From Falsiroseomonas algicola (GTDB lineage: Bacteria; Pseudomonadota; Alphaproteobacteria; Acetobacterales; Acetobacteraceae), in NCBI RefSeq assembly GCF_011040385.1, contig NZ_JAAIKB010000014.1, forward strand, positions 1 to 64,000: 64,000 bases of DNA. The letters are read 5' to 3'. Of the stretch, positions 1 to 7,946 are shown one piece after another. Every line of letters begins with the position of its first letter. Position 1 is the first letter of the stretch. The position numbers and the translations under genes are program-made. The notes beneath the pieces were generated by a model. That model was not told where the DNA came from. It saw only the letters and a program-made list of their open reading frames with translations, and did not search any database.

Positions 1-54
1 ATCCTCAACGCCATCATCCGAACCGGAAAGCCATGGGACGCAAAACCCGCTTGA
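1..54 (+). mobile_element. 3' end of an IS110-family-like transposase (cut by window edge)
   Basis: Reading frame 1 gives ILNAIIRTGKPWDAKPA followed by TGA at 52-54. IS110/IS1111-type transposases typically end in a helix of the form LLxILNAxxRxxxPW, so this looks like the last 17 residues of one that starts left of the window. Only the tail is visible, so subgroup, intactness and the element's right boundary cannot be judged. Bases 55-182 hold no gene, only GC-rich sequence with short inverted repeats that may include the element's end. Confidence 0.5.
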
Positions 55-182
55 CGACCAACACAGTCGCTCAGACGGCGGGCGCCGGCTCCGCCGGCTT
101 GCCTGACGCGCCTACGCGCTGGGGCGCCTGGCCGCAAGGTCGCGCTGCGCGCGGGGGCCGCCGTGCGGCCCCAAAAAGAACT

Positions 183-728
183 TCAGCGCCGCGCCGCCGC
201 ATGGTCCCAGTAGGTAAAGGTGAAATCCTGCTGCGCCCGCGCGCCCAGGTGGCAGCCGAAGCAGGAATTGAGCGGGATGTTCCGCCGCTGCCCCGCCCCG
301 TCGAAGGCCGCGTATTCCCAATTGCCGTTGCGCTGGTCAGGCCCGTAGCCCTCGCCCCAGCCCGCCTCCTTCTGCTGCACGCCGATCGCGATCCAGCCGG
401 GCTCCGGGATGAAGCGGCCCGAGGTATCCAGCAGCGGCCTGCCCTGCGCATCCAGCCGCGCGCGGGTATCCGCCATGATGATCAGCGTCCCCTCCGGCGC
501 CGGCTGCCCGGCCCGCGTCGCCGCATAGGCTTCCGGGTTCACATACATGTGCCGGATGATCCTGCGGTCTTCCTTGTCCACCGTGGCGTAGCGGATGAAG
601 CGGCCCTGCCAGTCCGCCGGCAACTCGATGTTGTGCGGCCCTGGCGTATAGGGCGCGCGCGGCTGCGCGCCCGCCCCCAACGCCACCAGCCCAAGCGCGA
701 CCGCACCGGCCAGCATCGAAACCCGCAT
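183..728 (-). CDS. Cytochrome P460 family secreted haem protein
   Basis: This 181-residue protein has a cleavable signal peptide (about residues 1-21, ending GAGA-Q), so it should be periplasmic. The single c-type haem motif CFGCH lies near the C-terminus (about 156-160), where cytochrome P460 domains carry it. The body contains the family's typical stretches, a GWI beta segment and a NCFGCH haem site preceded by IPLNS. Family members bind a covalent haem with a lysine cross-link and some oxidise hydroxylamine, but many paralogs are uncharacterised, so no substrate is claimed. It lies 82 bp downstream of the GST gene on the same strand. A small perfect inverted repeat sits between its start and the GST stop. 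Confidence 0.8.
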   Translation of the reverse strand: MRVSMLAGAVALGLVALGAGAQPRAPYTPGPHNIELPADWQGRFIRYATVDKEDRRIIRHMYVNPEAYAATRAGQPAPEGTLIIMADTRARLDAQGRPLLDTSGRFIPEPGWIAIGVQQKEAGWGEGYGPDQRNGNWEYAAFDGAGQRRNIPLNSCFGCHLGARAQQDFTFTYWDHAAARR

Positions 729-740
729 GGAACGCTCCCC

Positions 741-755
741 CTGACATTCTGTCAG
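741..755. promoter_or_regulatory. Short perfect inverted repeat upstream of the P460 gene
   Basis: CTGACA-TTC-TGTCAG is a 6-bp perfect inverted repeat with a 3-nt loop, 13 bp upstream of the P460 start codon. It could be a regulator site or a weak attenuating hairpin. There is no T-run, so it is not a convincing terminator. Confidence 0.25.
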
Positions 756-810
756 GCCGCATCAGGCCATGCCGGGGGGCGCGCGGCCAACTATCCTTTC
801 GGTCACCCCG

Positions 811-1503
811 TCAGTCGAAGGCCGGCACCTGGCGAGCCATGCCGCCATGCAGGTCCAGCATCCGCTGCCGCCAGGCCTCCACCGGGTCATCGGAGGCCAG
901 CAGCCGGAAGGGGCTGACGCAGCGCGCCCATTGGAAGCAGCCCATCACGATGGAATCCGCATGCATCGCCGTGGCGCCGGACAGGAAGGGCTGCGCCCGC
1001 AGCACCATCCGCAAGGGGTGCAGCGCCTGGCGGAACGCCTCCACCCGCACCTCCCGGTCCGCCTGCGCCGCTTCCAGCGTCATGCCGAAGCGCTTCTCCC
1101 GGCTCGCGCGGAAATAGGCGCGGTCCTTCTCGTCGATCACCGCGTCGATGTCCGCCACCACCAGCCGCGCGATGCCCGGGATGACGACGGCGTCGGCGAA
1201 GGCATTGACGAAGCGCGCCAACGCGCGCCCGGGATCCGGGCCGAACAGGCTCGGCCGGTCGGGAAAGGCATCCTCCAGGTATTCCGCGATGGCCCAGCTG
1301 TCGGCCACCACGCGGTCGCCATCGATCAGCACCGGCACCTTGTCGCTGCCATGGCCGGCGATGACGTCCTTTTCCGTGAATCGCCAAGGCACGCCCTCGA
1401 AGTCCAGCCCCTTGGCGGCCAGCGCGTAGCGGATGCGCCAGCAATAGGGGCTGAAGCGCCGCGCCGGATCGGCGCCCGCCAATTCGTAGAGTCGCATGGC
1501 CAT
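811..1503 (-). CDS. Glutathione S-transferase family protein, LigE/beta-etherase-like clade
   Basis: This 230-residue cytosolic protein has a thioredoxin-fold GST N-terminus. The segment RFSPYCWRIRYALAAKGL is followed by a VPVL cis-proline region and DSWAIAEYLE, the classic glutathione-binding helix. The S-P-Y/F-C-W-R pattern with a following RFTEK is typical of GSTs annotated near bacterial beta-etherases (LigE/LigF type). That is a family resemblance only; no lignin pathway genes are nearby. The start at 1503 begins MAMRL; a second ATG at 1497 is possible. The gene begins 2 bp after the stop of the upstream TPR gene, so the two are probably cotranscribed. Confidence 0.75.
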   Translation of the reverse strand: MAMRLYELAGADPARRFSPYCWRIRYALAAKGLDFEGVPWRFTEKDVIAGHGSDKVPVLIDGDRVVADSWAIAEYLEDAFPDRPSLFGPDPGRALARFVNAFADAVVIPGIARLVVADIDAVIDEKDRAYFRASREKRFGMTLEAAQADREVRVEAFRQALHPLRMVLRAQPFLSGATAMHADSIVMGCFQWARCVSPFRLLASDDPVEAWRQRMLDLHGGMARQVPAFD

Positions 1504-1505
1504 GG

Positions 1506-3698
1506 TCAGTTTCCCCCCTCCGTCTCGCCCAGCTCCGCAAGGCGGCGGGCGATCTCCCGCCGATCCTCGCCGGGCAGGGTGGCGCGCGCCCGCAGCGCCG
1601 CCACCAGCTCCGCCCGCCGTCCCTGCCGCGCCAGCATCGCCTCGAAGCGCGGCCGCCAGCCCGCGCCCAGCGCCTCATCCGTCAGGCGGACCAGTAGCGG
1701 CCGCGTCTCGGGCGGCGCCGCCCCCAGCAGCAGGAACAGCGTCCCCTCCTGCTGCGCCCTGCTGAGGCGCGGCAGCAGCGCCCGCAGGCCCGCCTCCCCC
1801 GCGGCTGTCCCTTCGGCCCGGAAAACGGCCAGCACCAGGGCAGGCCCGAAGCGGCCCGGTTCCGTCTCCGCCCGCCGTGTGAGCAGCGGCACCGCGTCGC
1901 GCGGCGACAGCACCGCCAGCAGCGCCAGCCGCGCCGTCAGCGCCTCGGTTACCGCCGGGCCGGCCGCCTCGGCCTCCCGCCGCAGCCGTCGCAGCGCCGT
2001 GTGCTGCGCCACCTGCGGCATCTGCGCGGCGACGGCGCCGATCTCCGGCACCCCGGCCAGCAGCAGCACGATGCGGTTCCGCGCCTCCTGCTCCGACGCC
2101 CAGTCCAGCAGGTCCAGCGCCGTGCCCAGGCTGCCGGCGCCGAGCGGCCGGGCCAGCGCGGCCGCCACGCGCGCCTCCTCCGGCGTCCAGCCCTCCGTCA
2201 GGTCACGCCGCCCGCGCATCGCGGCGGCGATCACTTCCGCCAGGGCGGGCTCCCGCCGCCGCGCCGCCCAGCCCAGCGCCTCCGCCAGCGCCGCCGGGCC
2301 GACCTGGCCGCCATCGGTCAGGAACCGCGCCGCCTCCTCCGCCCGATCCTCCGCCAGCGCCAGGCGCAGCCAGGCCTCGCCCGCCGCCGCGCCGTCGCCG
2401 CGATGGCGTTCCAGCAGCGCCATCCCGGGGCCGCCCCGCCCGCCGGCCATCGACAATTCGGCAAACAGGCGCAGCGCCCCCGGATCGGGCCGCGGGCCCT
2501 GCAACTCCCGCCGCAGCCGGTCCCAGGCCGGCTGGTCCTGCCCCACCTCCCGCAGCGCCACGGCCAATCCCCGCGCGCCTTCCGCGCTGTTCGGCGGACG
2601 GCCGAGCGCCAGCTCCGCCCATCGCCGCGCCGCCACGCGGTCACCGCGCGCCAGGGCGATCGCGGCCGCGATCTCCGGCCGCGCGGCCAGGCGCTGCGGG
2701 TCGATCCGGCGCAGCAGCTCCGGCCGCGGCGGCGCGCGCACCGCCTCCGCCAGCCTGGCGGGCAGGGAAGGGGGCCAGGCCTCCGCCGGCAGCAGCGCCG
2801 CCACCTCGAAGGCCTCCTCCAGCCGTCCTTCCCGCAGCGCCAGCTCCACCAGCAGCGCGCCGGCGCCGGAGGGCAGGCCATCGGTGGCGCGCAGCGCCAG
2901 CAGCCGCGCCAGCGCGGCACCGCCCCAGCCGGCCCGGGCCTCCGCCTGCGCCAGGGCGAAGGCGGTGGCGGGCTCCGCCTGGCGCGCGGGGGGCAGCCCC
3001 TCCAGCAGCATCAGCGCCAAATCGGGCCGGGCATCGCCCATCAGCACGCGGCGCAGCGCCTCCAGCAGGTCCGGCGCCTGCTGTCCGAGAGCCCCGCCCA
3101 GCGCCCGCAGGGCGAGGCCCGGATCGGGCAGCCGCATCGCCGCCTGCACCGTCCGCAGCGCCAGTTCCGGCGTCGGCTCCCGCACCAGCGCCTGCATCAG
3201 GCCGGAGACCGCGCCCGCGGCATCCCCGCCATCGATCCGCAGCGCCGCCAGCCGCAGCGCTTCCGCCTCCGTCGTCGCGCCGATGGCGGAAAGCCGTTCC
3301 AGCGCCGCCCGCGCCGCGGCCTGGTCGCCGAGGTCCGTGCGCAGCTCCATCGCCTCCCGCAGCGGCGCGGGCTCCCCGGTCAGCCCATGCAGCCGTTCCA
3401 GCGCGATGGCGAGCTGGAGGGGGCGGTGGGTGGTGCGCAGCTGCTCGGCCAGGCGGCGCAGCGCCTCCGCATCCATCGGCCGGGCGGCGGAGGCCCGTTC
3501 CAGGGAGGCCGCGGCCCGATCGGCCGGCGAGGGCGCGGCTTCCACGAAGCGGGCCGGGCGCGGCGGGCTGGGGGAGGGCAGCAGCGCCATGGCGCCGATC
3601 GCCGCCGCCGCGGCCACGGCGAAGGAAGCCGCGAAGCGCCGCCCGTCGCGGGGCGGCAGGCCCGTGGCATCGGCAGGGGGGGCGGCGCTGGCGGACAT
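1506..3698 (-). CDS. Membrane-anchored TPR-repeat protein, PelB-TPR-like candidate
   Basis: This is a 730-residue, Ala/Leu/Arg-rich protein. A short cytosolic N-terminus is followed by one hydrophobic segment (about 21-40, FAASFAVAAAAAIGAMALL) and a Pro-rich linker. The remaining ~650 residues are repeated helical hairpins with TPR spacing, such as LAEQLRTTHRPLQLAIALERL and DLGDQAAARAALERL. The start at 3698 (MSASAAPP) is preferred to the upstream ATG at 3818 because the extra 40 residues are basic, low-complexity and lack a clear role. It is divergent from the PelD-like gene. The TPR part of Pel export protein PelB has this anchored architecture, but the C-terminal beta-barrel of PelB is absent. 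The link to Pel is inference from layout and context. Confidence 0.55.
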   Translation of the reverse strand: MSASAAPPADATGLPPRDGRRFAASFAVAAAAAIGAMALLPSPSPPRPARFVEAAPSPADRAAASLERASAARPMDAEALRRLAEQLRTTHRPLQLAIALERLHGLTGEPAPLREAMELRTDLGDQAAARAALERLSAIGATTEAEALRLAALRIDGGDAAGAVSGLMQALVREPTPELALRTVQAAMRLPDPGLALRALGGALGQQAPDLLEALRRVLMGDARPDLALMLLEGLPPARQAEPATAFALAQAEARAGWGGAALARLLALRATDGLPSGAGALLVELALREGRLEEAFEVAALLPAEAWPPSLPARLAEAVRAPPRPELLRRIDPQRLAARPEIAAAIALARGDRVAARRWAELALGRPPNSAEGARGLAVALREVGQDQPAWDRLRRELQGPRPDPGALRLFAELSMAGGRGGPGMALLERHRGDGAAAGEAWLRLALAEDRAEEAARFLTDGGQVGPAALAEALGWAARRREPALAEVIAAAMRGRRDLTEGWTPEEARVAAALARPLGAGSLGTALDLLDWASEQEARNRIVLLLAGVPEIGAVAAQMPQVAQHTALRRLRREAEAAGPAVTEALTARLALLAVLSPRDAVPLLTRRAETEPGRFGPALVLAVFRAEGTAAGEAGLRALLPRLSRAQQEGTLFLLLGAAPPETRPLLVRLTDEALGAGWRPRFEAMLARQGRRAELVAALRARATLPGEDRREIARRLAELGETEGGN

Positions 3699-3834
3699 CG
3701 GTCCCGGATCGGTGGCAGGCCCGCAACACGTAACCGGGCGCCGGGCCGGCCGCCAGGGTGATCCGGGCCGCGCCGCGCCCTGGCGCGCCCGCCGCCTTCC
3801 CGATAAGCACTTGTTCATGCGACGATCACCGCCG

Positions 3835-3847
3835 GTCCGTGACGGAC
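3835..3847. promoter_or_regulatory. Inverted repeat in the divergent promoter region of the TPR and PelD-like genes
   Basis: The 204-bp divergent spacer 3699-3902 contains GTCCGT-G-ACGGAC, a 6-bp palindrome. Imperfect outer arms starting CGATC at about 3823 and ending GATCG at about 3855 flank it. Its central position makes it a candidate operator controlling both directions. No obvious sigma-70 boxes could be picked by eye. Confidence 0.3.
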
Positions 3848-3902
3848 GGCGATCGGGGCAGGCGGTCGGGGCTCACATGAAGGCGACATCGGGGATGCTG
3901 GC

Positions 3903-5768
3903 GTGAAGATGCCGACCGCGTCGGCGGGCCGTCGCCGCGACCGGTTGCCGCCGGAGCCGCCCGCCGAGGAAGCGGCGCCGCGCCCGCGCCCCGTGCCCGC
4001 GCCGGAACCGCGCCCCGCGGAGCCGGTGATGGCGCCGCGCGGCATGCTCTCCGGCGCCGATCCCTGGGCCGCCCATGCCGCGATGGCGGGGCTGGAGGGG
4101 TCCGGCTCCCCCGTGGCCGCCCGCAACGCCGCCACCACCCCGCCGCCGCGCGCGACGCCGCTGATCCGTCCCGACCCCTCGCCCCGCCAGGCGCCGGCAC
4201 CGCCCCCGGCGCCGCCACCTTCGCCCACGCCCCCGCGGCAGGCGCCCCCCCCAGCGGCGGCGCCCGCGCCGGAGCCGGAGGAAGGCCCCGCCCCGCGCCG
4301 GCGCCGCCTGCCCTGGTCCCGCGCGCCGAAGCCGGCGGAGGCGGCGGCCGACCGGTTGCGCGCGCTCACCGGCACGGCCCCGCGCCCGGCGCCCCCGCCC
4401 GCCGAACCGCGGCCTGCCACGCCGCCCGAACGGCCAGCCGACGCCGTCGAGGCGCCGTCCCGCGCGGCGGGTCCGGAACTGCCGCTCCGCCCCCTGCTCG
4501 AAGGCTTCGGCGCGCTGGCGGCGCTGCTGCTGCTCGACCTCGTGCTGCGGGGCAACGGCTTCGGCGGCTGGCCGGTCTCCCCCTTCGCGCTGCCCGTCCT
4601 CTATGTCGCGGCGCGTCACGGGCTGGTGCCGGGCCTCGCCGTGGCGTTGGCCGCCGGGTTGCTCCGCATCGGTATCGCGCTCTCCACCGAATCCTGGACC
4701 GCCAATGCCTGGGTGGAGCCCCTGGCCTGGCCCTGCGCCGCGCTGCTGGTCGGCTTCTTCACCGACCGCGCCCGCGCCCGGGCGGACGCCGCCGAGAAGG
4801 CGGCCGCCGGCGCGCTGGTGGACCGCGCCGCCATTGCCGAATCGAATGACCGCCTGGCCGCCCGCGCCCTCGAGCTCGATGCCCGCCTCGGCGCCCGGCT
4901 GCAGGCCGCGACGGCGGTGTTCGAGGCCTCCCGCGCCCTCGGCCATGGGACGGAGGGGGTGATCCGCGGCGCCACCGGCCTGCTGCGCGCCGCCACGGGA
5001 TGCGCCGCCTGTTCCTTCTGGCTGGCGGAGGACCGCACCCTGCACCTCGTGGCGTCGGAGGGCTGGCCCGCGGATGCCACGCTCTCCCACCACTTCCTGC
5101 GCGGCCCGCTGCTCGATGCCATGGAACAGCGCCGCGGCGCCCTCCTCGTCACCCGCCCCTCGGACCGCCTGGCCCTGGGCGGGGAGGGGATCCTCGCTGC
5201 CCCGGTGCTCTCCCCCTGGGATGGCCTCGTGCTCGGCATGGTGAAGGTGGAGGATATCGGCTTCGCGGACCTCGCCCTGGATACGGTGGCGGCGCTGGAA
5301 TCCGCCGCCGCCTGGCTCGGCGCGGCGCTCGCCGATGCCCGGGCGCGGGAGGCGGCGGATGCCGCCACCGCAGCCTCCGGCGGCGCCCTGCCCGGTGGCG
5401 GCATGATGGTGGCCGGGGAGGATGCTTCCCGCGCCATCGCCGCCATGACGGCGCTGGCGCGGCGCGTCGGCTTCGACCTGGCGCTGCTCTCGGCCGAGAT
5501 CCCCGCCGGCCCCCGCGCCGCCTCGGCGCTGGAGGCGACGCGCGCGGCGATGGCGGAGGTCTTCCGCGGCTCCGACCTGCTGCTGGAGGCGCGGCTCGAT
5601 GAGCGCCGCCTGTCCATCCTGCTGCCCGCCGCCGGGCTGGGTGGCGCGGAGGCCGCGGCGGCGCGGCTGCGCGCCCTGCTGGCGGAACGCGCGCCGGCCG
5701 CGACGCAGCAGGTCATCGTCGGCGTCGCGCAGCTGCATCACATGGGCCATGCCCAACCCCATGGCTGA
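3903..5768 (+). CDS. PelD-like membrane c-di-GMP receptor (TM-GAF-degenerate GGDEF) with Pro-rich N-terminal extension
   Basis: This is a 621-residue protein. Residues 1 to about 190 are Pro/Ala/Arg-rich and probably disordered. About four membrane segments follow (about 195-290), with the PFALPVLYVAARHGLVPG layout seen in PelD. After a short helical stretch comes a GAF-like domain (about 340-490), then a C-terminal degenerate GGDEF domain. R555-G-S-D558 sits exactly five residues before RLDER, which occupies the GGDEF position. The allosteric I-site RxxD therefore appears kept while the active site is lost, as in PelD, the c-di-GMP receptor of the Pel exopolysaccharide synthase. The start is GTG at 3903; an ATG at 3909 is an alternative. 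The stop overlaps the next gene by 8 nt. The family call rests on motif spacing and architecture, not a database match. Confidence 0.75.
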   Translation: MKMPTASAGRRRDRLPPEPPAEEAAPRPRPVPAPEPRPAEPVMAPRGMLSGADPWAAHAAMAGLEGSGSPVAARNAATTPPPRATPLIRPDPSPRQAPAPPPAPPPSPTPPRQAPPPAAAPAPEPEEGPAPRRRRLPWSRAPKPAEAAADRLRALTGTAPRPAPPPAEPRPATPPERPADAVEAPSRAAGPELPLRPLLEGFGALAALLLLDLVLRGNGFGGWPVSPFALPVLYVAARHGLVPGLAVALAAGLLRIGIALSTESWTANAWVEPLAWPCAALLVGFFTDRARARADAAEKAAAGALVDRAAIAESNDRLAARALELDARLGARLQAATAVFEASRALGHGTEGVIRGATGLLRAATGCAACSFWLAEDRTLHLVASEGWPADATLSHHFLRGPLLDAMEQRRGALLVTRPSDRLALGGEGILAAPVLSPWDGLVLGMVKVEDIGFADLALDTVAALESAAAWLGAALADARAREAADAATAASGGALPGGGMMVAGEDASRAIAAMTALARRVGFDLALLSAEIPAGPRAASALEATRAAMAEVFRGSDLLLEARLDERRLSILLPAAGLGGAEAAAARLRALLAERAPAATQQVIVGVAQLHHMGHAQPHG

Positions 5769-6903
5769 CCGGGCGGCTGACCGGCGCGTCCTGCCGCGCC
5801 CGGGGCTCGGGGAGGCGCGCGTCACGGAACGCCGCCAGGGCGAACGCCGCGCCTGGCCGCGCATTGCCGCACGCCCGGCCGCCCTGAAGGGTGCGGAGAC
5901 CGCCTTCCTCCTCCTGCTCGGCATCGCGCTGGCGGAATCCCTGGTCGCGGCCGCGCTGCTGCTGGGCTGGCTCCATGGCGCGCTGCTGCTGCACATCCCG
6001 ATCTGCCTCGCGCTGCTGCTGGCCCGGCGGATGGACCCGCCCCCCGCCGGCTGGCCCGGCGCCGTGCTGCGCATGACGATGGCGCTGCTGCCCGCGCTCG
6101 GCCCGCTGGCGGCGCTGGGGGGCGTGGTGGCCATGGTGATGGGCGCCCCGCGCGGCCTGCGCCTGCCCGAAGGCCCGGCGCCGGAAGACCCGCTGGAGGC
6201 GCGCCTCGCCGCCATCGCCGCCGCGCCCCAGGTGCCGGACGGCCTGCTGGTGGAAGCACTCGGCGATGTGCTGCATTGGGGCACGCCGACGCAGAAGGCC
6301 CGCGCGCTCGAGATGGCGCAGGACGCGCTGCGGCCGGGGGGCGAGGCGCTGCTGCGGGTGGCGCTGAGCGACCCCGATCCGGCGGTGCGCGACCGCGCGG
6401 AACAGGCCCGCCCCGCCGTGGAACGCCGGCTGCTGGCGCGGGCGGAGGTGCTGCGCGGCGCGGCCCGGGCCGGCCGCCTGGCCGATCGCCGCGCGCTGGC
6501 CAGGCACCTCGACCGCGCCGCCTTTTCCGGCCTGCTCGATCCCGCCCGCGCCGATGCCTGCCGGGCGGAAGCCGCGGGGGTGTGGCAGGCGATGGGGGAG
6601 GCGATGCCGGAGGATGCCGAGGCGCAGGCCGCGCTCGGGCGCGACCTGCTGGCGCTGGGCGACCTCGCCGCCGCGAGGCTGGCGCTGGAAAGCGCGCTGG
6701 CGCGCGGCGTCGCCAGCCCCGCCGTGATCGGCTGGCTGGCCGAATGCCTGTTCCGCCTGCGCGACTTCGCGGCGATGGATGCGCTGGTCGCCCGGTGGCG
6801 CCCGGTGCTGGAGGAGGAGGCCGCGGGTGTCGGCGTGCTGGCGGCTCCCTGGCGCCTCTGGCTGGCCGAGGGCGGCGCGGCGCCGGCGGCGCGGCGCGCA
6901 TGA
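5761..6903 (+). CDS. PelE-like membrane/TPR protein
   Basis: This is a 380-residue protein starting at ATG 5761, inside the end of the PelD-like gene. The N-terminal 40 residues are basic. Two hydrophobic blocks follow (about 45-95 and 105-135). The first has a conserved-looking [15 protein letters not shown] turn, as in PelE, where paired helices sit ahead of a cytosolic TPR region. The C-terminal half is helical with TPR spacing ([22 protein letters not shown], then [22 protein letters not shown]). In the Pel system PelE supports PelD and the synthase at the inner membrane. The order PelD then PelE matches canonical operons. The stop overlaps the next start (ATGA). Confidence 0.65.
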   Translation: MADRAADRRVLPRPGLGEARVTERRQGERRAWPRIAARPAALKGAETAFLLLLGIALAESLVAAALLLGWLHGALLLHIPICLALLLARRMDPPPAGWPGAVLRMTMALLPALGPLAALGGVVAMVMGAPRGLRLPEGPAPEDPLEARLAAIAAAPQVPDGLLVEALGDVLHWGTPTQKARALEMAQDALRPGGEALLRVALSDPDPAVRDRAEQARPAVERRLLARAEVLRGAARAGRLADRRALARHLDRAAFSGLLDPARADACRAEAAGVWQAMGEAMPEDAEAQAALGRDLLALGDLAAARLALESALARGVASPAVIGWLAECLFRLRDFAAMDALVARWRPVLEEEAAGVGVLAAPWRLWLAEGGAAPAARRA

Positions 6904-7946
6904 AGGGCGGTGCCGGCCTGGTGGCGGCGGGCGCCTGGATCGGCCCCTTCCTGGCGCTGGCGCTCGGGGGCGGGCTGCTGCAGCTGGCGGCAGGGCCTGC
7001 CGGTTTCGGCGCGCTCGGCATCGTCATTATCGCCGCGGTGCTGGCCGGGGTGCCGGCCGCCATGCTGGCCAGCTTCCGCGGCGCTGTGGCGGGGCCGGTG
7101 GGCGTTGCCTCCCTGGCCGGCGCCATCGGCGCGCTGGCGCTGCTGGCCGATCAGGGCGCCAGCCTCGGGCTCGCCACGATCGGGGGCCTGACCGCCGCGG
7201 GGCTGGTGGCGCTGTCGGTCGGGCTGGTCGCGGCGCGGATCAACGGAATTTCCCTGCTGTGGCCCGGGATTGTCGGCCTGGCCGCCGCCCTGGGTTGCGC
7301 GCTGGCAGGGCCATCGGGGCCGGGCGCGGCGCTGCTGGCGCTGGGGCTCGGTGCGACCTTGGCCGCCCTGCCGGGCACGGCTGCCGGCGCGCTGACCGGC
7401 ACCAGGCTGCGCGCCGGCACCGCGCCCACCCTGGCTGGGATCGCCATCGGGCTGGCCGTGGTGGCCGGGCCGGGGACCGCTTTGCTGCGGGATGGCCCCG
7501 CCGCCGCGCTGGCCCTGGCGCCGCTGGTCGCCATGCCGGGCCTGGCGCTGGTGGCCACCATGCCGGGCACGCCCGGCCTGCCGCCGCTCCGCCTCGCCAC
7601 CCTGCTGCTGCTGCTCCAGGCGATGGTGGTGGCGCTGGCGCTGGCGGCGGAAAGCGCGCCGGTCGCCGCCGGGCTGCTGCGGGCGGAGGACCTGCCCCTG
7701 TTCCGCGCCGCGCTGCTCGGCGCGGCCTTCCTGCCCGTCTTCGCCAGCCTGCTCGCCGTGCTGCTCCACCGCCGCGCTTTCGGCCGCGCGACGATGGCCG
7801 CGCTGCTGCTGGCGCTGGTCTCGGCGCTGGCCGCCCTGCTGGAAGCCGGCGCCGTGCTGCTGGCCGCGCCCCTGCTGGCGACGGCGCTGGCGGCCTGGAT
7901 GGTGGCCCGCCTTGCATCCCCCCTGGTGGCGGAGGAAACCCCATGA
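6900..7946 (+). CDS. Multi-pass membrane protein in the pelG position, family uncertain
   Basis: This is a 348-residue, extremely hydrophobic protein of Ala/Leu/Gly-rich segments. Roughly ten membrane helices can be drawn, separated by very short loops. It has no recognised catalytic motif. It follows the PelE-like gene with an ATGA overlap and is itself overlapped by glpK, so translation of the whole block looks coupled. PelG, the MATE-like membrane partner of Pel synthase, is about 450 residues with 12 helices. The last helices here (after an LLHRR turn) loosely resemble the PelG C-terminus, but the match is weak. It could instead be an unrelated integral membrane protein. Confidence 0.5.
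   Translation: MKGGAGLVAAGAWIGPFLALALGGGLLQLAAGPAGFGALGIVIIAAVLAGVPAAMLASFRGAVAGPVGVASLAGAIGALALLADQGASLGLATIGGLTAAGLVALSVGLVAARINGISLLWPGIVGLAAALGCALAGPSGPGAALLALGLGATLAALPGTAAGALTGTRLRAGTAPTLAGIAIGLAVVAGPGTALLRDGPAAALALAPLVAMPGLALVATMPGTPGLPPLRLATLLLLLQAMVVALALAAESAPVAAGLLRAEDLPLFRAALLGAAFLPVFASLLAVLLHRRAFGRATMAALLLALVSALAALLEAGAVLLAAPLLATALAAWMVARLASPLVAEETP

Noticed and set aside
769-3906. Open frame of about 1,045 codons on the plus strand
   Set aside because: It is Ser/Arg/Ala-rich antisense translation of the GST and TPR genes with no recognisable domain. The minus-strand reading gives coherent proteins.
3873-7769. Open frame of about 1,300 codons on the minus strand
   Set aside because: It lies antisense to three well-supported genes, its translation is low-complexity Gln/Arg/Gly, and it has no family features. 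Very high GC removes stop codons from shadow frames.
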